Shown here one piece after another: positions 15,351 through 24,607 of a stretch of DNA of 64,000 bases. Positions within the stretch are counted from its first letter, which is position 1. Every line of letters starts with the position of its first letter. The notes beneath the pieces are model-generated. The model had not been told where the DNA came from and ran no database searches. It saw only the letters and a list, made by a program, of their open reading frames with translations. Source of the DNA: Streptomyces populi (lineage in GTDB: Bacteria > Actinomycetota > Actinomycetes > Streptomycetales > Streptomycetaceae); assembly GCF_002911015.1 (NCBI RefSeq), contig NZ_KZ626854.1, positions 1 through 64,000 on the forward strand, read 5' to 3'. Position numbers and translations under genes: made by a program.

Positions 15351-15370
15351 GTTAGTCATCAATAACTAAC
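15351..15370. promoter_or_regulatory. TetR operator site 2, before the MFS gene
   Basis: GTTAGT-CATCAATA-ACTAAC, the same half-sites and 8-nt spacer as at 14708-14727. It sits 34 nt before the MFS start. Confidence 0.75.
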
Positions 15371-15404
15371 GTCAATGGCGATCACATCACGCTCAGGGGG
15401 AGCG

Positions 15405-16904
15405 ATGTCTCAGCGGACGACTCAGCGGACGACAAAGACAGCAGACGCGACACCGGAACCGGCCCCGCGCCGCGGTGGAGCCGGGTGGGCCCTCCTCATC
15501 ACGAGCGTCGCCGGGTTCATGGCGGCCCTCGACAACCTCGTCGTCACCACCGCCCTGCCCTCCATCCGCGAGGATCTCGGGGGAGCCCTGAGCGACCTGG
15601 AATGGACCGTGAGCGCCTACACGCTCACCTTCGCCGTCCTGCTGATGTTCGGCGCGGCGCTCGGTGACCGGTTCGGCCGCCGCAGGCTCTTCATGGTCGG
15701 TCTGACCGTCTTCACCGGAGCCTCCGCCGCCGCGGCCATGGCCCCCGGCATCGACTCCCTGATCGCCGCCCGCGCGGTCCAGGGCGTCGGCGCGGCGATC
15801 ATGATGCCGTTGACCCTGACCCTGCTGACGGCCGCGGTCCCCGCCGCCAAACGAGGGATGGCGTACGGGATCTGGGGCGCCGTCAACGGACTCGCGGTCG
15901 CCTCGGGCCCGCTCATCGGTGGCAGCCTCACCGAGCACGTCTCCTGGCACTGGATCTTCTGGCTGAACGTCCCGCTCGGTCTCGCGGTGCTCCCGCTCGC
16001 CCGGCTGCGCCTGTCCGAGTCGTTCGGAGCCGGTGCCCGGCTCGACCTCCCCGGCACCCTGCTCGCCAGCGGCGGCCTCTTCGGGATCGTCTACGGCCTG
16101 GTCCGCGGCCCCTCCGACGGCTGGACCAGCGGGCTCGTCCTGACCGGTCTGATCGCCGGCGGCGTCCTCCTCGCCGGCTTCGTCGTCCACGGCACCCGGG
16201 CGAAGAACCCGATGCTCCCGATGCGCCTCTTCCGCTCCCGCGCCTTCGCCGGGATCAACGCGGCCAGTCTGCTGATGTTCCTCGGGATGTTCGGCTCGAT
16301 CTTCCTGCTCAGCCAGTACATGCAGGGCGTGCTCGGCTACTCGCCGACCGAGGCGGGGCTGCGAATGCTCCCCTGGACCGGCATGCCGATGCTCGTCGCG
16401 CCGATCGCGGGCATCCTGTCCGATCGCATCGGCGGGCGCCCGGTCGTCGCCGCAGGCCTCTTCCTCCAGGCCGTCGGCCTCGGCTACATGGCCGTCGTGG
16501 CCACCGCCCACGCCTCCTACGGCGCTCAGCTGCCCGCTCTGATCATCAGCGGTGTCGGCATGGCGCTGTACTTCGCCCCGGCCGCCAACCTGGTCATGTC
16601 CAGCGTCCGGCCGCAGGAGCAGGGCATCGCCTCGGGCGCCAACAACGCGCTGCGCGAGGTGGGCGGCGCGCTCGGTGTCGCGATCATGTCGTCGATCTTC
16701 GCCGCTCAGGGCGGATACGAGTCCGGCCAGGCCTTCGTCGACGGACTGCGGCCCGCGCTGGTCACCGGCTCGGCGGTCGTGGCCCTCGCCGGAATCGCCG
16801 CCCTGGCGATCCCGGCCGGGCGCCGCACCGCGGGGAACGCGGTGGACGCGGCCCAGTCCGGCTCCGCCGGGTCGGCCCCGGTGCTGGAGAGCGTCGGCCG
16901 CTGA
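15405..16904 (+). CDS. MFS drug transporter, DHA2 family (14 TM, EmrB/QacA-type)
   Basis: 499 residues from ATG 15405, behind GGGGGAG. The ATG at 15375 also opens the frame but has no ribosome site and lies only 5 nt from the operator. Multiple membrane segments, the N-terminal signature ALDNLVVTTALPSIREDLG, motif A-like GALGDRFGRRRLFMVG and motif C-like GPLIGGSLTEHVSWHWIFWLNVPLG identify a proton-driven DHA2 exporter in the cytoplasmic membrane. Exports drugs or a secondary metabolite; specificity unknown. Controlled by the upstream TetR protein. Confidence 0.9.
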   Translation: MSQRTTQRTTKTADATPEPAPRRGGAGWALLITSVAGFMAALDNLVVTTALPSIREDLGGALSDLEWTVSAYTLTFAVLLMFGAALGDRFGRRRLFMVGLTVFTGASAAAAMAPGIDSLIAARAVQGVGAAIMMPLTLTLLTAAVPAAKRGMAYGIWGAVNGLAVASGPLIGGSLTEHVSWHWIFWLNVPLGLAVLPLARLRLSESFGAGARLDLPGTLLASGGLFGIVYGLVRGPSDGWTSGLVLTGLIAGGVLLAGFVVHGTRAKNPMLPMRLFRSRAFAGINAASLLMFLGMFGSIFLLSQYMQGVLGYSPTEAGLRMLPWTGMPMLVAPIAGILSDRIGGRPVVAAGLFLQAVGLGYMAVVATAHASYGAQLPALIISGVGMALYFAPAANLVMSSVRPQEQGIASGANNALREVGGALGVAIMSSIFAAQGGYESGQAFVDGLRPALVTGSAVVALAGIAALAIPAGRRTAGNAVDAAQSGSAGSAPVLESVGR

Positions 16905-16916
16905 ACACCGGGCCCT

Positions 16917-16958
16917 CACGCGTACGGCCCCGTCCGGGCGGACGGGGCCGTACGCGTG
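16917..16958 (+). terminator. Terminator hairpin after the MFS gene
   Basis: A perfect 19-bp stem (CACGCGTACGGCCCC...GGGGCCGTACGCGTG) around GGGC, 12 nt after the stop. Confidence 0.85.
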
Positions 16959-17063
16959 CCGGTCCGGCGACCGCCACCCGCCCCTCCCGGCGACCCCGTC
17001 CCCCGGAACCCGTGCGACCCCGTGCGCCCGGAGCAGTCGGTGCCGTCTCGTAGTCTTGGGCCC

Positions 17064-18119
17064 GTGCAGGAACTCCACGATGCCCCGCTCGCCCCGCTGA
17101 CCACCTTCCGGCTCGGCGGCCCGGCCGCCCGGCTGATCACCGCCACGACCGACGCCGAGGTGATCGCCGCCGTGCGCGAGGCCGACGACGCCGGTACGCC
17201 GCTGCTGCTCATCGGCGGCGGATCGAACCTCGTCATCGGCGACAAGGGCTTCGCCGGGACCGCCCTGCGCATCGCCACGAAGGGCTTCGACCTCGACGGT
17301 ACGAGCCTGGAACTGGCCGCGGGCGAGGTGTGGACCGACGCGGTCGCGCGCTCCGTGGAGGCCGGGCTCGCCGGGATCGAGTGCCTCGCCGGCATCCCCG
17401 GGTCCGCCGGTGCGACGCCGATCCAGAACGTGGGCGCGTACGGCCAGGAGGTGTCGTCGACGATCACCGAGGTGGTCGCCTACGACCGCAGGACCCGCGA
17501 GACGGTCACCCTGACCAACGCCGAGTGCGAGTTCTCGTACCGTCACAGCCGCTTCAAGGCCGATCCCGAGCGCCATGTGGTGCTGCGGGTGCGCTTCGGC
17601 CTCGAGGACGCGCAGGGACTGTCGGCGCCGCTCAAGTACGCGGAGACGGCCCGTGCGCTCGGTGTGGAGCCCGGGGACCGCGTGCCCCTCGACGCCGCCC
17701 GCGAGACCGTCCTGAAGCTGCGTGCGGGGAAAGGCATGGTGCTCGACCCCGAGGACCACGACACCTGGTCGGCCGGCTCGTTCTTCACCAACCCGATCCT
17801 CACGGACGAGGCGTTCGCCGCGTTCCACGCGCGCGTGCGGGAGCGGCTCGGCGCCGACGCCGTGCCCCCGGCGTACGCGGCGGGCGAGGGCCACACCAAG
17901 ACCTCCGCGGCCTGGCTCATCGACAAGGCCGGCTTCACCAAGGGCTACGGCACCGGCCCGGCCCGCATCTCCACCAAGCACACCCTCGCCCTGACCAACC
18001 GGGGCGCGGCGACCACCGAGGACCTTCTCGCACTGGCCCGCGAGGTCGTCGCGGGGGTCCACGATGCCTTCGGGATCACGCTCGTCAACGAGCCGGTGAC
18101 GGTGAACGCGACCCTCTGA
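17064..18119 (+). CDS. murB: UDP-N-acetylenolpyruvoylglucosamine reductase
   Basis: 351 residues. FAD enzyme reducing UDP-GlcNAc-enolpyruvate to UDP-MurNAc with NADPH, an early cytosolic step of peptidoglycan synthesis. FAD-binding marks: LTTFRLGGPA, LLLIGGGSNLVIGDKGF, and GIECLAGIPGSAGATPIQNV. Substrate-domain marks: YRHSRFK, SAGSFFTNPIL (catalytic Ser) and the C-terminal AAWLIDKAGFTKGYG. A -10-like TAGTCT (17051-17056) ends 7 nt before GTG 17064 and there is no ribosome site, so the mRNA may be leaderless. The frame is open upstream to 16956 without family similarity. Confidence 0.95.
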   Translation: MQELHDAPLAPLTTFRLGGPAARLITATTDAEVIAAVREADDAGTPLLLIGGGSNLVIGDKGFAGTALRIATKGFDLDGTSLELAAGEVWTDAVARSVEAGLAGIECLAGIPGSAGATPIQNVGAYGQEVSSTITEVVAYDRRTRETVTLTNAECEFSYRHSRFKADPERHVVLRVRFGLEDAQGLSAPLKYAETARALGVEPGDRVPLDAARETVLKLRAGKGMVLDPEDHDTWSAGSFFTNPILTDEAFAAFHARVRERLGADAVPPAYAAGEGHTKTSAAWLIDKAGFTKGYGTGPARISTKHTLALTNRGAATTEDLLALAREVVAGVHDAFGITLVNEPVTVNATL

Positions 18120-18277
18120 ACGGCCTGCCGGGGTACCGGCCTACCGGTGCCCCGGTGCCCCGGTGCCCGGGCACTCCGGCGCCCTGCGCCGCGCCCCCAC
18201 GGTGGGCGCCCGTCACCCACGCCCCCGCGCGCCCCCGTGCTCCCACGCACCGACGCGGCCGCGCGGGCGGTGCCCCC

Positions 18278-18910
18278 CTAATAGGCGATCCCCACCCCCT
18301 GCTTCACGGTCCCCGGATCGTCGATCATCGCCAGCATCGCGTGGGCCACGTCGGCGCGCGCGATGAAGCGGCCCCGGGGCGGGGAGCCTCCGACGACCGT
18401 GCGGTACGAGCCGGTCAGCGGCTTGTTCTGGAGCCGGGGCGGCCGGACCGCGGTCCAGTCCGTGGCACTGGCCGCCAGTGCGCCCTCCATCTCCCGCAGG
18501 TCGGCGTAGACGTCCTTCAGCAGCGCGGAGACCAGCCGCAGCATCGCGCGGTCCAGGAGCGCGTCGTCCTGTGCGGCGGGCCCGACCGGGGCCGCGCTGA
18601 CGACCAGCAGCCGTCGTACCTGTTCCGCCTCCATGGCGGCCAGCACCGTACGGGTGAGCCGGGCCGCCACCCCGGCGTCCTTGCGGCTGCGCGCGCCGAG
18701 GCCGGACAGGACCGCGTCCCGGCCCGCGACGGCGGGGCGCAGCGGTCCCGGGTCGGTGAGATCCGCGCGGACGACCTCCAGGCCCGCGCCCGTGACGGTG
18801 AGCCGCGCGGGATCGCGGACGACCGCCGTGACCTGGTGACCCGTGCCCAGGGCCTGGCGGACGATCTCCTGGCCGATGCCTCCGGTGGCACCCAGAACGG
18901 TGAGTTTCAT
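18278..18910 (-). CDS. NAD(P)H-binding protein (NmrA-like reductase)
   Basis: 210 residues from ATG 18910. MKLTVLGATGGIGQEIVRQA is the GxxGxxG dinucleotide loop; GHQVTAVVRDPARL and DAVLSGLGARSRKDAGV follow the pattern of NAD(P)-binding single-domain reductases. The C-terminus has ADVAHAMLAMIDDP, usual in the group. It is divergent from a TetR gene with two palindromic operators between them, so the TetR protein probably controls it. Substrate unknown. Confidence 0.82.
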   Translation of the reverse strand: MKLTVLGATGGIGQEIVRQALGTGHQVTAVVRDPARLTVTGAGLEVVRADLTDPGPLRPAVAGRDAVLSGLGARSRKDAGVAARLTRTVLAAMEAEQVRRLLVVSAAPVGPAAQDDALLDRAMLRLVSALLKDVYADLREMEGALAASATDWTAVRPPRLQNKPLTGSYRTVVGGSPPRGRFIARADVAHAMLAMIDDPGTVKQGVGIAY

Positions 18911-19001
18911 GACCTGCTCCGCAACGTATGAGAGGGGAGATGGGCTGGACGGAGGACGGGACGCCGCGACGGCCGTCCGTCCGACCGGCCCCCGTCCAGG
19001 T

Positions 19002-19055
19002 GGGTGAGTGTTCACTCACCCCTGCTCCTTCTAGGGTGGGTAAGTACTCACCCAC
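19002..19055. promoter_or_regulatory. Two palindromic TetR operators between divergent genes
   Basis: Site A (19002-19021) is GGGTGAGTG-TT-CACTCACCC, a perfect 9+9 inverted repeat. Site B (19036-19055) is GTGGGTAAGTACTCACCCAC, nearly perfect and of the same family. The centres are 34 bp apart. They lie between the reductase gene (leftward) and the TetR gene (rightward), so both genes are probably repressed together. Confidence 0.75.
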
Positions 19056-19079
19056 TCGTCAACCCCAAGAGGAGTGGCC

Positions 19080-19778
19080 ATGGAATCCTTGGGCCCCATG
19101 CAGCAGAAATCCGCCACGGAGACCACGCCGACCACGCCGACCGAGTCGTCGAAGCCGTCGAAGCCGGCCAGGATCCGCATCCTCGACGCGGCGCACGAGC
19201 TCATGCTCACCCTCGGCCTCTCCCGGACCACCACCAAGGAGATCGCCAGGGCGGCCGGCTGCTCCGAGGCGGCGCTCTACAAGTACTTCGCGAGCAAGGA
19301 GGAACTGTTCATCCGGGTCCTCCACGAGCGGCTGCCCCGGCTGGGCCCTCTCCTGGAGCGGCTGACGGCCGAGCCCCGGGAGCACTCCCTGGAGGAGAAC
19401 CTCACGCAGATCGCCCGCCAGGCGGCCCTCTTCTACGAGCAGAGCTTCCCGATCGCCGCCTCGCTGTACGCGGACCCGCAGCTCAAGCGCCGCCACGACG
19501 AGGCCGTACGGGCCATGGGCGCGGGGCCGCACATGCCGATCCGGGGCGTCGCCGCCTATCTGCTGGCGGAGCAGCGGGCCGGGCGCGTCCAGCCGGACGC
19601 CGACACCTACGCGGCGGCCTCCCTGCTCCTCGGGGCCTGTGCGCAGCGGGCCTTCGCCTACGAGGCCACCGAGGAGGGTGCGCCGCCCCTGGACACCTTC
19701 GCCCCGACGCTGGCCCGCACCCTGCTGGCCGGGATCGCGCCCCGGGACACGGGTGCCGCGACCGCCGACGCGGGATAG
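19080..19778 (+). CDS. TetR-family transcriptional regulator
   Basis: 232 residues from ATG 19080, 5 nt after AGAGGAG (a GTG at 19074 overlaps the ribosome site). After a Ser/Thr/Pro-rich 30-residue lead, residues about 32-80 form the TetR helix-turn-helix (RILDAAHELMLTLGLSRTT, then TKEIARAAGCSEAALYKYFA and SKEELFI). The rest is the ligand-binding and dimerisation bundle. Likely represses itself and the divergent reductase gene through two palindromes just upstream. Confidence 0.87.
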   Translation: MESLGPMQQKSATETTPTTPTESSKPSKPARIRILDAAHELMLTLGLSRTTTKEIARAAGCSEAALYKYFASKEELFIRVLHERLPRLGPLLERLTAEPREHSLEENLTQIARQAALFYEQSFPIAASLYADPQLKRRHDEAVRAMGAGPHMPIRGVAAYLLAEQRAGRVQPDADTYAAASLLLGACAQRAFAYEATEEGAPPLDTFAPTLARTLLAGIAPRDTGAATADAG

Positions 19779-19829
19779 GTCGGCCGGAGCGGCCGGAGCG
19801 GCCGGAGCGGTCGGACCGGACAGGTGGGC

Positions 19830-20861
19830 TCAGCCGGTCAGCCAGTCGTCGACGCCGGCCAGCAGTTTCGCGCGGACGTCCTCGGGCGCGGCCGAGGCGC
19901 GGACGGACTGCCGGGCCAGCTCGGCCAGCTCCTGGTCCGTGAAGGCGTGGTGGCGGCGGGCGATCTCGTACTGGGCGGCGAGCCGGGATCCGAAGAGCAG
20001 CGGGTCGTCGGCGCCGAGGGCCATCGGCACCCCGGCTTCGAACAGAGTTCGCAGGGGGACGTCGGTGTGCTTCTCGTAGACGCCCAGGGCCACGTTCGAG
20101 GCGGGGCAGACCTCGCAGGTCACCCCGCGGTCCGCGAGATGCTTCAGCAGCCGCGGGTCCTCGGCGGCGCGCACGCCGTGGCCGATCCGGGAGGCGTGCA
20201 GGTCGTCCAGGCAGTCGCGGACCGAGGCGGGCCCGGTCAGCTCGCCGCCGTGCGGGGCGGACAGCAGCCCGCCCTCGCGGGCGATGGCGAAGGCCCGGTC
20301 GAAGTCGCGCGCCATGCCCCGCCGCTCGTCGTTGGAGAGCCCGAAACCGACGATCCCCCGGTCCGCGTACCGCACGGCGAGCCGGGCCAGCGTGCGGGCG
20401 TCCAGGGGATGCTTCATCCGGTTGGCGGCCACCAGGACGCGCATTCCGAGCCCGGTGTCCCGCACGGCCGAGTCGACCGCGTCCAGGATGACCTCCAGGG
20501 CCGGGATCAGACCGCCCAGGCGCGGGGCGTACGACGTCGGGTCGACCTGGATCTCCAGCCAGCCGGAGCCGTCCTTCAGGTCCTCCTCGGCGGCCTCGCG
20601 CACCAGCCGCTGGATGTCCTCGGGCTCTCTCAGGCAGGACCGCGCGGCGTCGTACAGGCGCTGGAAGCGGAACCAGCCGCGTTCGTCGGTCGCCCGCAGC
20701 TTCGGCGGTTCCCCGCTGGTCAGAGCCTCGGTCAGCGCTTCTGGCAGCCGCACTCCGTACTTGTCGGCGAGCTCCAGCAGGGTCGTGGACCGCATCGACC
20801 CGGTGAAGTGCAGGTGCAGATGGGCCTTCGGAAGTTCACTCACATCACGTACGCGCTCCAT
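19830..20861 (-). CDS. add: Adenosine deaminase
   Basis: 343 residues from ATG 20861 (a GTG at 20879 is in frame; neither has a clear ribosome site). Deaminates (deoxy)adenosine to (deoxy)inosine in purine salvage. Zinc ligands are in LPKAHLHLHFTGS (His16 and His18; the usual Glu at position 14 is His), the catalytic Glu and His in APHGGELTG and RIGHGVRAAEDP, and the second metal site in PMALGADDPLLFG where ADDP replaces the more common STDDP. CEVCPASNVALG matches the family CPxSN motif. The order murB-add-aspC is the normal Streptomyces context. Confidence 0.9.
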   Translation of the reverse strand: MERVRDVSELPKAHLHLHFTGSMRSTTLLELADKYGVRLPEALTEALTSGEPPKLRATDERGWFRFQRLYDAARSCLREPEDIQRLVREAAEEDLKDGSGWLEIQVDPTSYAPRLGGLIPALEVILDAVDSAVRDTGLGMRVLVAANRMKHPLDARTLARLAVRYADRGIVGFGLSNDERRGMARDFDRAFAIAREGGLLSAPHGGELTGPASVRDCLDDLHASRIGHGVRAAEDPRLLKHLADRGVTCEVCPASNVALGVYEKHTDVPLRTLFEAGVPMALGADDPLLFGSRLAAQYEIARRHHAFTDQELAELARQSVRASAAPEDVRAKLLAGVDDWLTG

Positions 20862-21032
20862 CCCAGGATCTTGCCGCACCCGGATGGCGTGCTGGTAGGG
20901 ATTTCCCTGTTCGGGCGCTTGCCCGAACAGATGAACGGGGGCCGGGCGCTCCCGTGAGTGCCCGGCCCCCGTACGCGCGTGGAGCGTGATGACGTCACCG
21001 GCGTCCCGAAGGGCGCGGGAGGACGGGGAGGA

Positions 21033-22259
21033 TCAGTCCGTCGCCTCGGCCAGCAGCTTCTGGATCCGGCTGACGCCCTCGACGAGGTCCTCGTCGCCGA
21101 GCGCGTACGACAGCCGCAGGTAGCCCGGCGTGCCGAAGGCCTCGCCCGGGACGACCGCGACCTCGGCCTCCTCCAGGATGAGCGCGGCCAGCTCGACGGT
21201 GTCCGCGGGGCGCTTGCCGCGGATCTCCTTGCCGATCAGACCCTTCACCGAGGGGTACGCGTAGAAGGCGCCCTCGGGCTCGGGGCACAGCACGCCGTCG
21301 ATCTCGTTCAGCATGCGCACGATGGTCTTGCGGCGGCGGTCGAAGGCCTCGCGCATCTTCGCGACGGCCTCGAGGTCGCCGGAGACGGCGGCGAGCGCGG
21401 CGACCTGGGCCACGTTCGAGACGTTCGAGGTGGCGTGCGACTGGAGGTTGGTCGCGGCCTTGATCACGTCCTTCGGGCCGATGACCCAGCCCACGCGCCA
21501 GCCGGTCATCGCGTACGTCTTGGCGACGCCGTTGACGACGATGCACTTGTCGCGCAGCTCGGGGACGACCACGGGCAGCGAGTGGAACTCCGCGTCGCCG
21601 TAGACCAGGTGCTCGTAGATCTCGTCGGTCAGGACCCACAGGCCCTTCTCGGCGGCCCAGCGGCCGATCTCCTCGATCTGCTCGCGGGTGTAGACCGCGC
21701 CCGTCGGGTTGGACGGGGAGACGAAGAGCAGCACCTTGGTGTTCTCGGTGCGGGCGGCCTCCAGCTGCTCGACCGAGACGCGGTAGCCGGTGGTCTCGTC
21801 GGCGACGACCTCCACCGGGACACCGCCGGCCAGGCGGATGGACTCCGGGTAGGTCGTCCAGTACGGCGCCGGGACGATGACCTCGTCGCCCGGGTCGAGG
21901 ATCGCGGCGAAGGCCTCGTAGATGGCCTGCTTGCCGCCGTTGGTGACCAGGACCTGGGCGGCCTCCACCTCGAAGCCGGAGTCGCGCAGCGTCTTCGCGG
22001 CGATCGCGGCCTTCAGCTCGGGAAGCCCGCCGGCCGGCGTGTAGCGGTGGTACTTGGGGTTCGAGCAGGCCTCGATGGCGGCCTGGACGATGTAGTCCGG
22101 GGTCGGGAAGTCGGGCTCACCGGCGCCGAAGCCGATCACCGGACGTCCGGCGGCCTTGAGTGCCTTGGCCTTGGCGTCCACGGCGAGGGTGGCGGATTCG
22201 GAGATCGCGCCGACTCGGGCGGAGACCCGGCGCTCGGTGGGAGGGGTTGCAGGGCTCAT
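21033..22259 (-). CDS. aspC: Aspartate aminotransferase (class I/II, pyridoxal phosphate)
   Basis: 408 residues. Transfers the amino group between aspartate and 2-oxoglutarate. Fold type I marks: [13 protein letters not shown] (substrate glycine region), [19 protein letters not shown] (Asn and Pro at the cofactor ring), [11 protein letters not shown] (Asp and Tyr), [15 protein letters not shown] with the PLP-binding Lys, and [15 protein letters not shown] with the carboxylate-binding Arg. In Streptomyces this gene lies just upstream of tRNA-Trp and secE in opposite orientation, as seen. Confidence 0.92.
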   Translation of the reverse strand: MSPATPPTERRVSARVGAISESATLAVDAKAKALKAAGRPVIGFGAGEPDFPTPDYIVQAAIEACSNPKYHRYTPAGGLPELKAAIAAKTLRDSGFEVEAAQVLVTNGGKQAIYEAFAAILDPGDEVIVPAPYWTTYPESIRLAGGVPVEVVADETTGYRVSVEQLEAARTENTKVLLFVSPSNPTGAVYTREQIEEIGRWAAEKGLWVLTDEIYEHLVYGDAEFHSLPVVVPELRDKCIVVNGVAKTYAMTGWRVGWVIGPKDVIKAATNLQSHATSNVSNVAQVAALAAVSGDLEAVAKMREAFDRRRKTIVRMLNEIDGVLCPEPEGAFYAYPSVKGLIGKEIRGKRPADTVELAALILEEAEVAVVPGEAFGTPGYLRLSYALGDEDLVEGVSRIQKLLAEATD

Positions 22260-22393
22260 GACCCCATCGTTTCAGACCGGAAACACCCCCGGCACGCGGG
22301 TTTCACGGACTGAACAACGGCAGAACATCCGTCCGGATCCGCGCGGTCCACCAGTGGATCTTCAGCGGGAGAGGGCCGCACGGGCACTTTCTG

Positions 22394-22423
22394 TTCGACG
22401 CCCGGCTCCGGACCACGTACACT
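22394..22423 (+). promoter_or_regulatory. Promoter-like site before tRNA-Trp/secE
   Basis: TTCGAC (22394-22399), 18 nt, TACACT (22418-22423). A second -10-like TACGTT (22489-22494) lies 12 nt before the tRNA-Trp 5' end and could be the proximal start point. Confidence 0.5.
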
Positions 22424-22505
22424 CTCACCTCGTTGGCCTTCACCGGCCGCGCCCAACCGGTGCACACCGAGCACCCGGTCGGATGCGGTACGTTGGGGGA
22501 GACAA

Positions 22506-22578
22506 AGGGTCGTAGCTCAATTGGTAGAGCACCGGTCTCCAAAACCGGCGGTTGGGGGTTCAAGTCCCTCCGGCCCTG
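22506..22578 (+). tRNA. tRNA-Trp (anticodon CCA)
   Basis: 73 nt: acceptor AGGGTCG with CGGCCCT, D-arm TAGCTCAATTGGTAGAGCA, anticodon stem CCGGT/ACCGG around CTCCAAA (CCA), T-arm with TTCAAGT. It directly precedes secE, the standard place in Streptomyces. Confidence 0.95.
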
Positions 22579-22683
22579 CTACACACACCGCCAGGATGTG
22601 TGCGCATGTACGTACTGCAATGCACCGCCGTGCGGCTCCACCGGGCGCGGCACGGTCACGACCCGGGAATCAGGTGAGGACGA

Positions 22684-22965
22684 GTGACGGACGCCGTGGG
22701 CTCCATCGACATGCCTGATGCCGAGGCGCCGGAGTCCAAGAAGAAGGCCCGCAAGGGCGGTAAGCGTGCCAAGAAGGGCCCGCTGAAGCGCCTCGCCACC
22801 TTCTATCGCCAGATCATCGCGGAACTCCGCAAGGTCGTCTGGCCGACTCGCAATCAGCTGACGACTTACACCACAGTGGTGATTGTGTTCGTCGTCATCA
22901 TGATCGGCCTGGTGACCGTGATTGACTATGGGCTCAACCACGCCGCCAAGTACGTCTTCGGCTGA
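22684..22965 (+). CDS. secE: Preprotein translocase subunit SecE
   Basis: 93 residues from GTG 22684 (AGGTGAGGA upstream). A Lys/Arg-rich N-terminus is followed by the family motif [16 protein letters not shown] and one membrane helix ([21 protein letters not shown]). SecE clamps SecY in the Sec channel of the cytoplasmic membrane. Cotranscribed with nusG 77 nt downstream. Confidence 0.95.
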   Translation: MTDAVGSIDMPDAEAPESKKKARKGGKRAKKGPLKRLATFYRQIIAELRKVVWPTRNQLTTYTTVVIVFVVIMIGLVTVIDYGLNHAAKYVFG

Positions 22966-23042
22966 GCCGAGAGCGAAGGGCGCCGACATCGGCGCCCCTT
23001 TCGCGCGTTCCACCCCCATGTATCCAGGAAGAAGCAGCCACC

Positions 23043-23885
23043 GTGTCTGACCCGAACCTGAACGATGCCTCCGAGTCGGTCGAGTCCGTTGACGACGAGC
23101 TCGAGACCGTCGAGGGAGCGGACGTCGAGGACGAGTTCGAGGCTGCCGATGCCGCCGCCGGCGAGGGCGCCGAGGACGAGGCCCTGCACGTCGAGGACGA
23201 GTCCGGTGAGGACGTCGAGGACGAGGACGCGTCCGACGAGGCCGAGGCCGAGGAAGAGGCCGAGCCCGTCGACCCCGTCACCGCCCTGCGCGACGAACTG
23301 CGCCTGCTCCCCGGCGAGTGGTACGTCATCCACACGTACGCCGGTTACGAGAACCGCGTGAAGACCAACCTCGAGCAGCGTGCCGTCTCGCTGAACGTCG
23401 AGGACTTCATCTTCCAGGCCGAGGTGCCGCAGGAAGAGGTCGCGCAGATCAAGAACGGCGAGCGCAAGACGATCAAGCAGAACAAGCTCCCGGGCTACGT
23501 CCTGGTCCGCATGGACCTGACGAACGAGTCCTGGGGCGTCGTCCGCAACACGCCCGGCGTCACCGGCTTCGTGGGCAACGCCTACGACCCGTACCCGCTG
23601 ACCCTGGACGAGATCGTGAAGATGCTCGCCCCGGAGGCCGAGGAGAAGGCCGCCCGCGAGGCCGCCGAGGCCGAGGGCAAGCCCGCTCCGCAGCGCAAGG
23701 TCGAGGTCCAGGTGCTGGACTTCGAGGTCGGCGACTCGGTCACCGTCACCGACGGCCCGTTCGCCACGTTGCAGGCCACCATCAACGAGATCAACGCCGA
23801 CTCGAAGAAGGTCAAGGGCCTCGTCGAGATCTTCGGCCGCGAGACCCCGGTCGAGCTCTCCTTCGACCAGATCCAGAAGAACTAG
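23043..23885 (+). CDS. nusG: Transcription termination/antitermination factor NusG
   Basis: 280 residues, about 100 longer than E. coli NusG because of a very acidic N-terminal extension (residues 1-80, mostly Glu/Asp/Ala) typical of actinobacteria. Then the NGN domain ([20 protein letters not shown]) and a C-terminal KOW domain ([19 protein letters not shown]). Binds RNA polymerase and couples it to Rho or ribosomes. Last gene before a strong terminator. Confidence 0.95.
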   Translation: MSDPNLNDASESVESVDDELETVEGADVEDEFEAADAAAGEGAEDEALHVEDESGEDVEDEDASDEAEAEEEAEPVDPVTALRDELRLLPGEWYVIHTYAGYENRVKTNLEQRAVSLNVEDFIFQAEVPQEEVAQIKNGERKTIKQNKLPGYVLVRMDLTNESWGVVRNTPGVTGFVGNAYDPYPLTLDEIVKMLAPEAEEKAAREAAEAEGKPAPQRKVEVQVLDFEVGDSVTVTDGPFATLQATINEINADSKKVKGLVEIFGRETPVELSFDQIQKN

Positions 23886-23913
23886 CACCTTCTGGACGTA
23901 CGTCTTCCGATCA

Positions 23914-23957
23914 GGTCAGACGGGCTGGTGCAGCCCATCTGACCTGCTCGGTTTTTA
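23914..23957 (+). terminator. Intrinsic terminator after nusG
   Basis: A 15-bp stem (23914-23928 with 23932-23946; AGGTCAGACGGGCTG/CAGCCCATCTGACCT) followed within 6 nt by TTTTT, one of the few T-tailed terminators in the window. Confidence 0.88.
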
Positions 23958-24078
23958 GCCGCGCACAGATACCCGTTATCGTTGTGCGGTATGCCTCCAT
24001 CCGGATCATTTCCTCGGTTGAAGGCAGCCGTCCGGGGCGACTCGGACGTAGGAAGGCGAAAACGAAAGAGGACCCGGA

Positions 24079-24513
24079 ATGCCTCCCAAGAAGAAGAAGG
24101 TCACGGGGCTTATCAAGCTCCAGATCAACGCCGGTGCGGCGAACCCGGCCCCGCCGGTCGGCCCCGCGCTCGGTCAGCACGGCGTCAACATCATGGAGTT
24201 CTGCAAGGCCTACAACGCCGCGACCGAGTCGCAGCGTGGCTGGGTCATCCCGGTGGAGATCACGGTCTACGAGGACCGTTCCTTCACCTTCGTGACCAAG
24301 ACTCCGCCGGCCGCCAAGATGATCCTCAAGGCCGCGGGTGTCGAGAAGGGCTCCGGCGAGCCGCACAAGACCAAGGTCGCCAAGATCACCGAGGCGCAGG
24401 TCCGCGAGATCGCCACGACCAAGATGCCCGACCTCAACGCCAACGACCTGGACGCCGCTGCGAAGATCATCGCCGGCACCGCCCGTTCCATGGGCATCAC
24501 GGTCGAGGGCTGA
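24079..24513 (+). CDS. rplK: 50S ribosomal protein L11
   Basis: 144 residues. Binds the GTPase-associated region of 23S rRNA with L10/L12. [20 protein letters not shown] and [12 protein letters not shown] are the N-terminal domain; the C-terminal RNA-binding part includes [26 protein letters not shown] poly-Lys start (PPKKKKV) is typical of actinobacteria. The proline-rich hinge is the thiostrepton target region. Cotranscribed with rplA. Confidence 0.97.
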
Positions 24514-24607
24514 CACCCACCTTCGTAGGAACCATGCGGCCTCGGCCGCACGTGGCGGGGCCTGCTCGGCCCGTACCACGACTCCTCAGAACACATCAGG
24601 AGCAGTA

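Noticed and set aside
15393..18062. An 889-codon leftward open frame opposite the MFS and murB genes
   Set aside because: Both rightward genes have clear family motifs; the leftward frame is Gly/Arg/Asp-rich without motifs.
20284..20898. Rightward frames opposite add
   Set aside because: The leftward frame has adenosine deaminase motifs; the rightward ones are Ser/Arg-rich shadows.
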